Source: a candidate division WOR-3 bacterium
GTDB lineage: Bacteria > Hydrothermota > UBA3072
DNA length: 7,059 bases
Direction of reading: 5' to 3'
Assembly (NCBI GenBank): GCA_039804165.1
Contig: JBDRZZ010000040.1
Coordinates: 1-7,059, forward strand
Position 1 is the first letter of the stretch, and the number at the start of each line of letters is the position of its first letter. The notes below the pieces were generated by a model. The model saw nothing but the letters and a program-made list of their open reading frames with translations, had not been told where the DNA came from and ran no database searches. Positions 1 to 5,264 of the stretch are shown piece after piece. Position numbers and translations under genes: made by a program.

Positions 1-28
1 CTAACTTTCCTTTCCATTCAAATCTCAT
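1..28 (-). CDS. Possible start of a further gene running off the left edge (partial)
   Basis: An ATG at 28-26 opens a minus-strand frame (MRFEWKGKL...) that stays open to the window edge. A GAAGGA motif lies about 8 nt upstream, a reasonable ribosome binding site, and the gene would follow the propeller gene that ends at 153. An in-frame upstream ATG at 37-35 exists, but it touches the GAAGG motif and is a worse start. Only nine codons are visible, so no product can be suggested and chance is possible. Confidence 0.3.
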
Positions 29-152
29 CAAAAACATCCTTCTTTTTTAAACACCCTCAATTTTATATTTAGGAAATAATTTATTCAATGTGGACTGACA
101 GAAGGCAGGTTCTGAGGATGGATAAAGAGGATAAATAGGAATTCCTTTATTA

Positions 153-1241
153 CTAAAATTTCGGTTTCTTGAAGATTAAAATGCAAGGTTCATTCTCAGC
201 AGTTGTTACATATAAATTCTCATTATCAACCGCAATGGAAGTTGCAAGAACTGGCAACTCAAAGGATAGCACATATGAAAGGTCCTCTTTCCTGAAAACA
301 TCCACAAACTTCCCCTCTCCAAGATTAATTTCCTTTCCTTTTCCTGTCCTGAAAGCAATTACTTTCTCCATTGTTATCTCTTCACCAGAAAATAAAGCAT
401 ATAAATATTTTCCGTCAGATGTGAGGGAAAGATAGGACTGAATGCATCTTTCTGGGTCTCCCGAGATAATTCCTCCTCTTTCTTTAACCTCAGCCTCTGG
501 GACTTCAATATTTCTTGGTTCAAACTCATATTCAAACACATCTCCTATTGGAGATGATTTAAAAATAAGAGATGAATAATAGTGGGCGAAGAAAAAATTC
601 CCTTCTTTGTCAAAATAAATAGCTCCTTGCTTTAAGAGAGGATTCTTACCCAACTTTATCATATTTTGGTTCTTTGTTAGAACTTTCTTGAACGGATAAT
701 ATTTTAAAACCGATAATACCTTACCATTTTCATCTATTTTGATTTTCTCTGCAAGACACTCCATTGAAAAGAGATTAACTGATACACCCTCATTATCACT
801 TATCATGTATAGAACGCCCATTTCAGCTTCTGGCTTTATCTCTTTTAAAAATTTTAAATCGTTTGAAAAGACAACAAGCTTCCTTTGCAACGGAAGAAAA
901 ATTAAAATCTTAGAACCTGTAGAGTTAATAACTGAAGGTGAACCCATAAGAACCTCTCCAGGACCCTGACCCCATGAGCCGAAACCTTTCAACTGGAGTG
1001 TCTTTTTATCAAGAGCATAAAAGGGATACTTTCCTTTTGAATCATAAACATAAAAATAACTGTCATCAATAGCGGAAATATTGTATCCCATTGCAGGAAG
1101 TCCGGGATAATTCAGAACGCCTTCACCTACTTTTTTGACCGAACAAAGTTCTATTTTTTTAACACTAACCTCTGAAGAAGCAACAACCAAGCTTCCTGAT
1201 AAAAGAAAGATTAAACTCGCAATAATAAATTTGTTTTTCAT
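153..1241 (-). CDS. Exported six-bladed beta-propeller protein (362 aa)
   Basis: Probable six-bladed beta-propeller of the exported NHL-like type; the ligand or partner is unknown. The frame is open 26 codons further upstream, but the start chosen is the ATG at 1241-1239: it has a GAGGAG site 7 nt upstream and puts a typical signal peptide (MKNKFIIASLIFLLSGSLVV, then ASS) at the N-terminus. No lipobox cysteine follows, so it is likely periplasmic or secreted. The hallmark is GSWGQGPGEV at residues 88-97, matching GPGEF motifs at similar places in the other two propellers here. Blade-like strands recur, such as SYFYVYDSKGKYPF near 61-74 and KYLYALFSGEE late in the protein. It is the most divergent of the three and lies apart from operon B, separated by about 330 bp and without its own thioredoxin partner in view. 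Family assignment is good; function is unknown. Confidence 0.85.
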   Translation of the reverse strand: MKNKFIIASLIFLLSGSLVVASSEVSVKKIELCSVKKVGEGVLNYPGLPAMGYNISAIDDSYFYVYDSKGKYPFYALDKKTLQLKGFGSWGQGPGEVLMGSPSVINSTGSKILIFLPLQRKLVVFSNDLKFLKEIKPEAEMGVLYMISDNEGVSVNLFSMECLAEKIKIDENGKVLSVLKYYPFKKVLTKNQNMIKLGKNPLLKQGAIYFDKEGNFFFAHYYSSLIFKSSPIGDVFEYEFEPRNIEVPEAEVKERGGIISGDPERCIQSYLSLTSDGKYLYALFSGEEITMEKVIAFRTGKGKEINLGEGKFVDVFRKEDLSYVLSFELPVLATSIAVDNENLYVTTAENEPCILIFKKPKF

Positions 1242-1248
1242 CTCATAT

Positions 1249-1254
1249 CTCCTC
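1249..1254 (-). promoter_or_regulatory. Ribosome binding site fixing the start of the 362-aa propeller
   Basis: GAGGAG lies 7 nt before the ATG at 1241-1239. It supports this internal start over the longer open frame, whose first 26 residues are charged and would bury the signal peptide. Confidence 0.7.
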
Positions 1255-1270
1255 AATGATTGTGTATTTT

Positions 1271-1300
1271 TATATAAAATAAAACGCATAAAATTGTCCT
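1271..1300 (-). promoter_or_regulatory. Weak sigma70-like promoter candidate for the 362-aa propeller
   Basis: On the minus strand, AGGACA (1300-1295) is followed after 18 nt by TATATA (1276-1271), in an AT-rich stretch about 30 nt before the start codon. The -35 matches TTGACA at four of six positions. Such matches arise easily in AT-rich DNA, so this is a suggestion only. It would make the third propeller a separate transcription unit. Confidence 0.25.
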
Positions 1301-1352
1301 GAGTTCCTTTTTTAATCAAAAATAGACTTTTCGCTTTCCCTCCATCATGGCA

Positions 1353-1502
1353 TCATTCTATCTTTTCTACATTTAATCTTTCCTGTTCCTTATACTCAGA
1401 CAAATCCGACGACAAATCTTTTATAAATTTGCTTTCCAAAAATATTTTCTTTCCGGCTTTTATTGACTCTTCCTGGCTACTCCAGAGAAGTGCATAAGTC
1501 CC
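1353..1502 (-). pseudogene. Degenerate coding remnant, C-terminal 49 residues of an unknown protein
   Basis: In the 327-nt gap between the peptide gene ending at 1569 and the propeller start at 1241, one minus-strand frame is open for 49 codons and reads like a natural protein end. It starts GTYALLWSSQEESIKAG and finishes with a helical, charged tail (...SEYKEQERLNVEKIE, stop TGA at 1355-1353). It has no ATG, GTG or TTG start with a ribosome binding site. A TAA at 1505-1503 directly precedes it, with further stops upstream. This fits the 3' fragment of a decayed gene or the scar of a rearrangement. I do not recognise the family, and a chance open frame cannot be excluded. Confidence 0.35.
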
Positions 1503-1568
1503 TTACTTATATCTAAAACATTTCACTTATTACACTTAAGACTAAAACTGGTTTAAATTTATTTCTTT

Positions 1569-1757
1569 CTATGACTGGTATATTTTGCACCACCAATACT
1601 GTAACTCACATAGCCACCAGAGTTCTGGATTATTCATATTGCAAATTAAATACTCTAGTTCACAAGGAATGGGCAGATCCATAGACTGTAAGGAAACGAC
1701 TTGCACTGTTGTGATACACAGAATAATCAAAATCAAAGGAAGTAATCTTTTTGTCAT
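1569..1757 (-). CDS. Short secreted peptide with twin CX6C core (62 aa)
   Basis: Small exported peptide, last gene of operon B. The N-terminus MTKRLLPLILIILCITTVQV is a basic start followed by a hydrophobic core, with likely cleavage near residues 20-25. The mature part carries C32, C39, C50 and C57 as two CX6C pairs: CELEYLIC and CELQYWWC. Both have Glu right after the first Cys and Tyr four residues after it. A 10-residue linker joins them and the tail is KIYQS. The same spacing occurs in the 65- and 79-aa peptides upstream, which makes a chance ORF very unlikely. The start ATG overlaps the stop of the membrane-protein gene (ATGA), and GGAGGG lies 4 nt upstream, so translation is probably coupled. 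Role unknown; a disulfide-linked helical hairpin is my structural inference. Confidence 0.85.
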   Translation of the reverse strand: MTKRLLPLILIILCITTVQVVSLQSMDLPIPCELEYLICNMNNPELWWLCELQYWWCKIYQS

Positions 1758-2263
1758 ATATCCCTCCTTTTTATTGCTTTTTCAATAATCTCTTTTGCAT
1801 TAAGGGGTATTGGTATTTTCTTTTTATTTATTTTTGAAGATTCTTTCTCATATGCCCAATTAATTTCTAAATAAAGAAACCTGCCTTTTATTGTAAATTC
1901 CAGCTGTTTTATCATTTCCCAGAGTATTACTTTTCTCCCAATTGATATCCCCTTTGATCCTACAACTACTTGCCAATCTGGAGCAAAACTCAACACAACT
2001 AAAAAGAAAACAACTAAAGTGTAGTTTTTAAGATTTTGTGGGTTCTTGAAAATTAGAAAAAGGGTTAAGGCAATATAAAATATGATAATTATCCAATTTA
2101 ACCAGCTAAAAGGAAGATTCAAATGAAACTTTGAACACCATCTGTAATGAACCTTCCCGATAAGATTTTCTCTATTTTTCAATTCTTTATAATTTGAGAC
2201 AAATGACCAAATTCCAAAAATTGTCATTAGAAAAAACAGCAAAAATAATGCTGGTTCCTCCAT
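1754..2263 (-). CDS. Small membrane protein with three TM segments and a cytosolic C-terminal domain (169 aa)
   Basis: Integral inner-membrane protein of unknown function. Hydrophobic segments lie at about residues 5-23, 54-72 and 81-95. They are followed by a soluble domain (about 96-169) rich in beta strands: WQVVVGSKGISIGRKVILW, then IKQLEFTIKGRFLYLEI, then KIPIPLNAKEIIEKAI and a basic end KRRDI. The pattern 'G-I-x-I...I-x-W-x-x-I...L-x-I...' resembles small membrane-attached PH-like or DUF5673-type domains; this is a resemblance by eye, not a firm assignment. The gene starts immediately after the TAA of the thioredoxin-like gene, with GGAG 8 nt upstream, and its own stop overlaps the next peptide start. 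This places it inside operon B, where a membrane-anchoring or export-related role for the peptide system is possible but not shown. Confidence 0.8.
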   Translation of the reverse strand: MEEPALFLLFFLMTIFGIWSFVSNYKELKNRENLIGKVHYRWCSKFHLNLPFSWLNWIIIIFYIALTLFLIFKNPQNLKNYTLVVFFLVVLSFAPDWQVVVGSKGISIGRKVILWEMIKQLEFTIKGRFLYLEINWAYEKESSKINKKKIPIPLNAKEIIEKAIKRRDI

Positions 2264-2734
2264 TTATCTTTCTCCTTCAATTAGTTCCTTAATCTGCGTT
2301 TTTGATAAAGGAAATTTAAATTTTTTTATAATATCTGAAGAAACATCTATCACTATTACTGTATTCTCTAAATTCAACCCTTTAAAAATATTTGTTTTAT
2401 CAAGAATCAAAGGAAAGTTGATATTGTTAGCCTTGACAAAACCTCTTAACTGTTTTTCTATGATTTTTACTTTATTCTCATCTTCTAAATTATCAGAAAG
2501 AACAATCCCAGTCACTATACCTTCCTCATTTTTTTGTTTTTCTAATTTATTGAAAAGAGCAATAAAGGAATCAAGGCAGAAAGAACAAGAGATTGTAGAA
2601 TAGTCAACAAAAATAAGGATTAGTTTTAAGTTTTTAGTCGTTTTATTTATCGTCTGGTTGCCTTGCCCAAAAGAAAAAAACAAAACTAAAATAGTTATAC
2701 ATACCCACGAAAATTTTATTAACCTCACCTTCAT
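2264..2734 (-). CDS. Thioredoxin-fold protein with CSFC motif, exported or membrane-anchored (156 aa)
   Basis: Probable thiol/disulfide-type protein facing the periplasm. An N-terminal hydrophobic segment (about residues 6-24) acts as signal peptide or anchor. A beta strand LKLILIFVDY leads to the redox motif C50-S-F-C53 with the helix SFIALFNKLEKQ after it, the usual start of a thioredoxin fold. The distal part (FPLILDKTNIFKGL, then TVIVIDVSSDIIKKF) fits the later strands. The usual cis-proline before the fourth strand is not visible: the expected T-P position reads T125-V126, whereas the homologue at 4713-5264 has T129-P130. That may change substrate handling. The gene overlaps the propeller gene by ATGA and abuts the membrane-protein gene, so the three are probably coupled. 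The two cysteine pairs in each neighbouring peptide are obvious candidate substrates (inference). Confidence 0.8.
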   Translation of the reverse strand: MKVRLIKFSWVCITILVLFFSFGQGNQTINKTTKNLKLILIFVDYSTISCSFCLDSFIALFNKLEKQKNEEGIVTGIVLSDNLEDENKVKIIEKQLRGFVKANNINFPLILDKTNIFKGLNLENTVIVIDVSSDIIKKFKFPLSKTQIKELIEGER

Positions 2735-3705
2735 ATAAGCTTTGGATACTCTATACGATATTTTTTGAGAACTGTTCCCATACCAGCCCGAGAGTATAGA
2801 TTGTTCTCTTTGTCAATATGTATACAGTGAGTCGATTCTGGCAAAGTGACGGTGTGAAGTAAATTACCATTTTTGTCCAAGATGTAAATATCTCTACTCT
2901 TGTTTTTTGACCACGAGCCTCCAAGTATGTAAATGTTTCCAAAATTATCAAATTCAATATCTTTATAGACTACTTCCATAGGCAATTGAAAATGACCAGC
3001 TCTTGGCTTTTTCATTTTAACCTCTTTTCTCTCAAGAAGAGATTTGGTCCAAATCTTTTTCCCTTTGCTATCAAACTTTTCTATTTTATCCTGAAAGGTA
3101 TAAACAATATAAAAGTTATTTTGGTTATCGATTTCAAATTCCACCATACTTAGCGTGGACTGACTCATATCATCAAATTTTGAATACTCTACTTTATTCT
3201 TTAGAGTCCCTTTTTCATCATAGAAATATATACATTTAGAATTTTCATTGGGGTCAAAAGTAGAAATAGCTATCAAGCTCTTTGAGAGTACTTTAAAATC
3301 TATCACTGGAACCCTCAAGGGTATACTTCCTCTATAGTTAAGTTCTTCATCAAAGATCTGTATTCCAGGCTTATTTTGATCAGTCACATAAAGAAACCCA
3401 TTGAAATATTTAATCAATCTTGGAGCGAGGAATTCTCCTGGACCTTCTCCTCTTCTGCCTACCTTCTTTAATAGGGTTCCGTCTTTGTTAAATTTTTTTA
3501 TGGAATAATCCATTGAATCTGTGACATATATATTCAAGCTCAAATCTGTAGTCACACCAGCCCATTGATAGAGAATATCTTCATCTTCACTTCCAATAGA
3601 AAGAACTTCTTTTAAAATGACTTTTTTTGGCTTATCTTGCCCATATGTGATTGAAGCGAACAAAGAATAGAAAAATGTAAACAATAAAAATATGCATTTA
3701 CTCAT
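2731..3705 (-). CDS. Exported six-bladed beta-propeller protein (324 aa)
   Basis: Central gene of operon B. A signal peptide (MSKCIFLLFTFFYSLFASIT, then YGQDKPKK) is followed by a repeat protein of the six-bladed propeller type. The first blade shows NIYVTDSMDYSIKKFNKDG and then the signature GRRGEGPGEF at residues 83-92. Later blades repeat the strand-turn pattern: GFLYVTDQNKPGIQIFD, NNFYIVYTFQDKIEKFDSKG, GNIYILGGSWSKNKSRDIYI and NNLYSRAGMGT. The cysteine at position 4 is too close to the N-terminus to be a lipobox. Its start lies 8 bp inside the end of the 65-aa peptide gene (ATGAGTAA) with no strong ribosome binding site, so expression probably depends on translation of the peptide. This ties propeller and peptide stoichiometrically. 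Ligand unknown. Confidence 0.88.
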   Translation of the reverse strand: MSKCIFLLFTFFYSLFASITYGQDKPKKVILKEVLSIGSEDEDILYQWAGVTTDLSLNIYVTDSMDYSIKKFNKDGTLLKKVGRRGEGPGEFLAPRLIKYFNGFLYVTDQNKPGIQIFDEELNYRGSIPLRVPVIDFKVLSKSLIAISTFDPNENSKCIYFYDEKGTLKNKVEYSKFDDMSQSTLSMVEFEIDNQNNFYIVYTFQDKIEKFDSKGKKIWTKSLLERKEVKMKKPRAGHFQLPMEVVYKDIEFDNFGNIYILGGSWSKNKSRDIYILDKNGNLLHTVTLPESTHCIHIDKENNLYSRAGMGTVLKKYRIEYPKLI

Positions 3706-3895
3706 AATATTTTATACACCAAATATATCCAATATTGCAATACATCCAACCCCAAAAAGTGTCGCCATATCTTTCAACACAATCCCAATATCCCTCTTCA
3801 CAGGTCTTAGCATTTGCTACCTGCAAAAATGGGATTCCTAAAACCCCCATAAAAAAAGTTAGAATTAAAAAGAGAAATAATAATTTTTTTAACAT
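3698..3895 (-). CDS. Short secreted peptide with twin CX6C core (65 aa)
   Basis: Exported peptide immediately upstream of, and overlapping, the 324-aa propeller. The frame is open to 3976, but the start at 3895-3893 is preferred: GGGAGG lies 5 nt upstream and the product then begins with a signal peptide (MLKKLLFLFLILTFFMGVLG...) ending in ANA before K30. The mature peptide has C32, C39, C53 and C60, as CEEGYWDC and CNIGYIWC, separated by 13 residues rich in aromatics (FWGWMY), and ends IKYYE. The two CX6C units align with each other and with those of the 79- and 62-aa peptides. Four cysteines after cleavage allow two disulfides. No known family recognised; the gene context recalls NVEALA-type peptides of Bacteroides, but the core differs. 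Confidence 0.85.
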   Translation of the reverse strand: MLKKLLFLFLILTFFMGVLGIPFLQVANAKTCEEGYWDCVERYGDTFWGWMYCNIGYIWCIKYYE

Positions 3896-3900
3896 GTCAA

Positions 3901-3906
3901 CCTCCC
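3901..3906 (-). promoter_or_regulatory. Ribosome binding site deciding the start of the 65-aa peptide
   Basis: GGGAGG sits 5 nt before the ATG at 3895-3893. It argues against the upstream open frame (to 3976), which would overlap the preceding peptide gene and place 27 non-hydrophobic residues before the signal peptide. Confidence 0.7.
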
Positions 3907-3947
3907 AGTAAAAATATGGTATTTTAATTTTTTCCTGCAAACTCCTT

Positions 3948-4187
3948 TTACTCCATAAATTCAAGGCACCAAACATAACCTATCATACAGAATACTTCCC
4001 AAGCAAATGGTACTGCAGGATGAATAAACCCCGATAATAAAGCTTCAAATATACATCGCCAATAAGCAGTTTCGCAACTCGCATTCAATGAAGATGGGAA
4101 ACTAAATAGCATTAAAATAATACAAAGTAATACAAAAGCTGTTACTTTAACTAAGCCTTTTTTAAAAATGGTTTTTCGTTCAATCAT
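3948..4187 (-). CDS. Short secreted peptide with twin CX6C core (79 aa)
   Basis: First gene of operon B. The start ATG has a canonical AGGAGG 5 nt upstream. A basic N-terminus (MIERKTIFKKGLVK) precedes a hydrophobic core (VTAFVLLCIILMLFSF) and a likely signal peptidase I site after LNA at residue 36. The mature part has C38, C45, C67 and C74: CETAYWRC and CMIGYVWC, each with Tyr four residues after the first Cys, separated by a 21-residue linker with prolines (IHPAVP). It ends LEFME. The second unit is close to CNIGYIWC of the next peptide, 52 nt downstream, so the two are probably paralogues from tandem duplication. Possible roles include a secreted effector, signal, or structural partner of the propeller; none is demonstrated. 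Confidence 0.85.
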   Translation of the reverse strand: MIERKTIFKKGLVKVTAFVLLCIILMLFSFPSSLNASCETAYWRCIFEALLSGFIHPAVPFAWEVFCMIGYVWCLEFME

Positions 4188-4209
4188 GAATTCCTCCTAA
4201 AATTTGTTC

Positions 4210-4225
4210 TGCCAGTTGTCTGGCA
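4210..4225. repeat. Small perfect hairpin in the leader of operon B
   Basis: TGCCAG-TTGT-CTGGCA forms a 6-bp stem with a 4-nt loop, ending about 22 nt before the first peptide start and just upstream of its AGGAGG. TGCCAG recurs at 4251-4256 in the conserved block. It could be an operator, an mRNA leader structure or a relic of the palindrome family nearby. Confidence 0.45.
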
Positions 4226-4230
4226 TCATT

Positions 4231-4289
4231 AAAATTTATATCAAAGAGCATGCCAGAAATGAGATTGGCTTTTGGAGAGGGATTGGGGA
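4231..4289. repeat. Copy 1 of a ~59-bp conserved intergenic block
   Basis: This stretch matches 6711-6769 without gaps, with about eight mismatches by eye; 32 consecutive bases (4250-4281) are identical. It lies in the same place in both copies: after the palindromes and before a secreted-peptide gene. Homology stops abruptly on the side of the palindromes. Confidence 0.8.
4241..4256 (-). promoter_or_regulatory. Degenerate sigma54-like promoter candidate before operon B
   Basis: The minus strand reads CTGGCATGCTCTTTGA, with a GG and a G(A) at the -24/-12 spacing (10 nt between dinucleotides). The equivalent site at 6721-6736 reads CTGGCATAATTCTTGA. The -12 element has GA where GC is normal, so this is weak. 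TTGATA could instead serve as a -35 box, but no good -10 follows in both copies. Confidence 0.2.
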
Positions 4290-4306
4290 TTTCAAGGGAT
4301 TAGGTA

Positions 4307-4326
4307 AATCGGCTTACAGGCCGATT
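4307..4326. repeat. 20-bp palindrome, type AATCGG, copy 1
   Basis: AATCGGCTTACAGGCCGATT has 7-bp perfect arms (AATCGGC/GCCGATT). It is the isolated member of a set of three at this locus, about 50 bp from the tandem pair. Confidence 0.7.
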
Positions 4327-4375
4327 GAGTTTTTGAAAATCGCTTGAAAAACATTGCCAATCCTGAATGTATTTC

Positions 4376-4415
4376 AATCGGACTGTAATCCGATTAATCG
4401 GACTATGAGCCGATT
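4376..4415. repeat. Two abutting 20-bp palindromes, type AATCGG, copies 2 and 3
   Basis: AATCGGACTGTAATCCGATT (4376-4395) is followed with no gap by AATCGGACTATGAGCCGATT (4396-4415). The first has perfect 7-bp arms and the second perfect 6-bp outer arms. The second encodes the last codons (I-G-S-stop) of the small hypothetical gene. A paired hairpin at a gene end could act in RNA stability or termination, but no T-run follows. Confidence 0.7.
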
Positions 4416-4696
4416 TTATTTCTTCTGTTGTTCAGCTCCTTTATTGTTATGCCCTGTTTCCTCAAAAAATCATGAAACTTCTTATAATCCTTCTCCTCTA
4501 TCTTAAATATTGGAAGTACTCCTTTTAGAGAACCATTGCACTCTTTTAGTCCAAAGGAGATTATCTCCTCAAGCTGATACTTGTTTATCTCATGACTTAA
4601 ATACGCTTTCCTAATATCCCAGAAACTCATTCTCCCTTCCTTCATCTCTTTAAAAATCCTCTTTGAATGCCATTCCAGTTTCTCTTCTACTCCCAT
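4403..4696 (-). CDS. Small hypothetical protein, repeat-module ORF, complete copy (97 aa)
   Basis: Last gene of operon A, 16 nt after the thioredoxin-like stop; AAGG about 10 nt upstream is a modest ribosome binding site. The product is soluble and charged with mainly helical character: an N-terminal helix (EEKLEWHSKRIFKEMKEG), a middle part (FWDIRKAYLSHEI), then LEEIISFGLKECNGSLKGV and KIEEKDYKKFHDFLRKQGI. It has no signal peptide or TM segment, unlike its neighbours. I do not recognise the family. A second copy at the right edge matches 99 bp (4474-4572) exactly, then diverges: the C-terminal tail here ends NNRRNKIGS, with the last residues encoded by a palindrome. Such identity including silent sites points to recent duplication or gene conversion. 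A nucleic-acid-binding role linked to the palindromes is conceivable but unsupported. Confidence 0.7.
   Translation of the reverse strand: MGVEEKLEWHSKRIFKEMKEGRMSFWDIRKAYLSHEINKYQLEEIISFGLKECNGSLKGVLPIFKIEEKDYKKFHDFLRKQGITIKELNNRRNKIGS
4474..4572. repeat. 99-bp identical repeat inside the small hypothetical gene (copy 1)
   Basis: By eye this is identical base for base to 6961-7059, the right edge of the window, so the true repeat may be longer. It encodes about 32 residues from EEIISFG to DYKKF. The match stops sharply at 4473/6960. Confidence 0.85.
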
Positions 4697-4712
4697 CTCT
4701 TTCTTGCCTTTT

Positions 4713-5264
4713 CTATTTTCTTTTTGAGTAATAATGACTTGTAAGGATTTCTTTTAATCTAGCTTCTCTAAGAAGTTCAAGTGCTTCAAAATAGAAACTT
4801 TCCTGTAATTTCTTGTCTGAAAAACTTGGTGACATATAAAGAATTTTACCACTTCTATCCATTATTATCTTAAATGGCGTAATTGAAATATTAAATCTGT
4901 TTTTTATTTTCCCGTTTCTATCGTGGCCAACAGGGAAAGCTATTTCTACTTTTTCCTTGAGTGCTCTAATATCTTCTTCTTGTGGAATTAGACCTAATAT
5001 AAATATCTCCTCCCTCTTTAAATCCTTGAAAAGCTTATTCCAGTAATATATTTCTTCTATGCAATTTCTACATTCGTTATTCGAGAAATAAATAATAAAG
5101 GTTAAAACACTCTCTCTTGATGGAATTGAAACTCTTTCTTTCAAACCTTTTATGAATATTTTTTCAAAAACTGAGTTTCTATTGCAATCCTTCACTTTTG
5201 AAACTAAAAAAACATTTATTATTACCAGCAAAATTGATAATGCTATCCACCAACCTTTTTTCAA
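4713..5264 (-). CDS. Membrane-anchored thioredoxin-like protein with CRNC motif (183 aa)
   Basis: Probable TlpA/redoxin-like thiol-disulfide protein. An N-terminal anchor (GWWIALSILLVIINVFLV, residues 4-21) puts the domain in the periplasm. Strand VLTFIIYFSNNE leads to the redox pair C65-R-N-C68, followed by the helix IEEIYYWNKLFKDL. Strand IFILGLIP and the segment VEIAFPVGHD come next. Then the cis-proline context NISITPFKIIMDRSGKIL (P130) and a C-terminal helix complete a thioredoxin fold. The start is TTG at 5264-5262, overlapping the propeller stop as TTGA with AAAGG about 9 nt upstream; there is no in-frame ATG nearby. The rare start and overlap suggest coupled, low-level expression. Likely job: redox handling of cysteines in exported partners such as the adjacent peptides (inference). 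Confidence 0.85.
   Translation of the reverse strand: MKKGWWIALSILLVIINVFLVSKVKDCNRNSVFEKIFIKGLKERVSIPSRESVLTFIIYFSNNECRNCIEEIYYWNKLFKDLKREEIFILGLIPQEEDIRALKEKVEIAFPVGHDRNGKIKNRFNISITPFKIIMDRSGKILYMSPSFSDKKLQESFYFEALELLREARLKEILTSHYYSKRK

Noticed and set aside
131-150. AGGAATTCCT palindrome with AT-rich flanks as terminator of the third propeller
   Set aside because: There is no stable loop and no T-run immediately after it on the minus strand.
1242-1319. N-terminal extension of the 362-aa propeller to a 388-aa protein
   Set aside because: The extra 26 residues precede an otherwise perfect signal peptide and the upstream ATG has no comparable ribosome binding site; GAGGAG marks the ATG at 1241.
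1585-1788. 67-codon plus-strand open frame
   Set aside because: It is antisense to the peptide gene with its conserved cysteine pattern and has no ribosome binding site; the same applies to other plus-strand frames in the window.
3896-3976. Longer start for the 65-aa peptide (92 aa)
   Set aside because: It would overlap the preceding peptide gene and bury the signal peptide; GGGAGG marks the ATG at 3895.
4197-4229. 10-aa ORF MMPDNWQNKF as a gene
   Set aside because: No ribosome binding site and only 10 codons; kept only as part of the leader observation.
4274-4298. G-rich stretch on the plus strand as a second quadruplex
   Set aside because: It has only three runs of three or more G and lies on the strand opposite to the genes.
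4307-4415. CRISPR-like array
   Set aside because: The repeats are palindromes abutting or irregularly spaced without unique spacers of constant length, and no cas genes are present.
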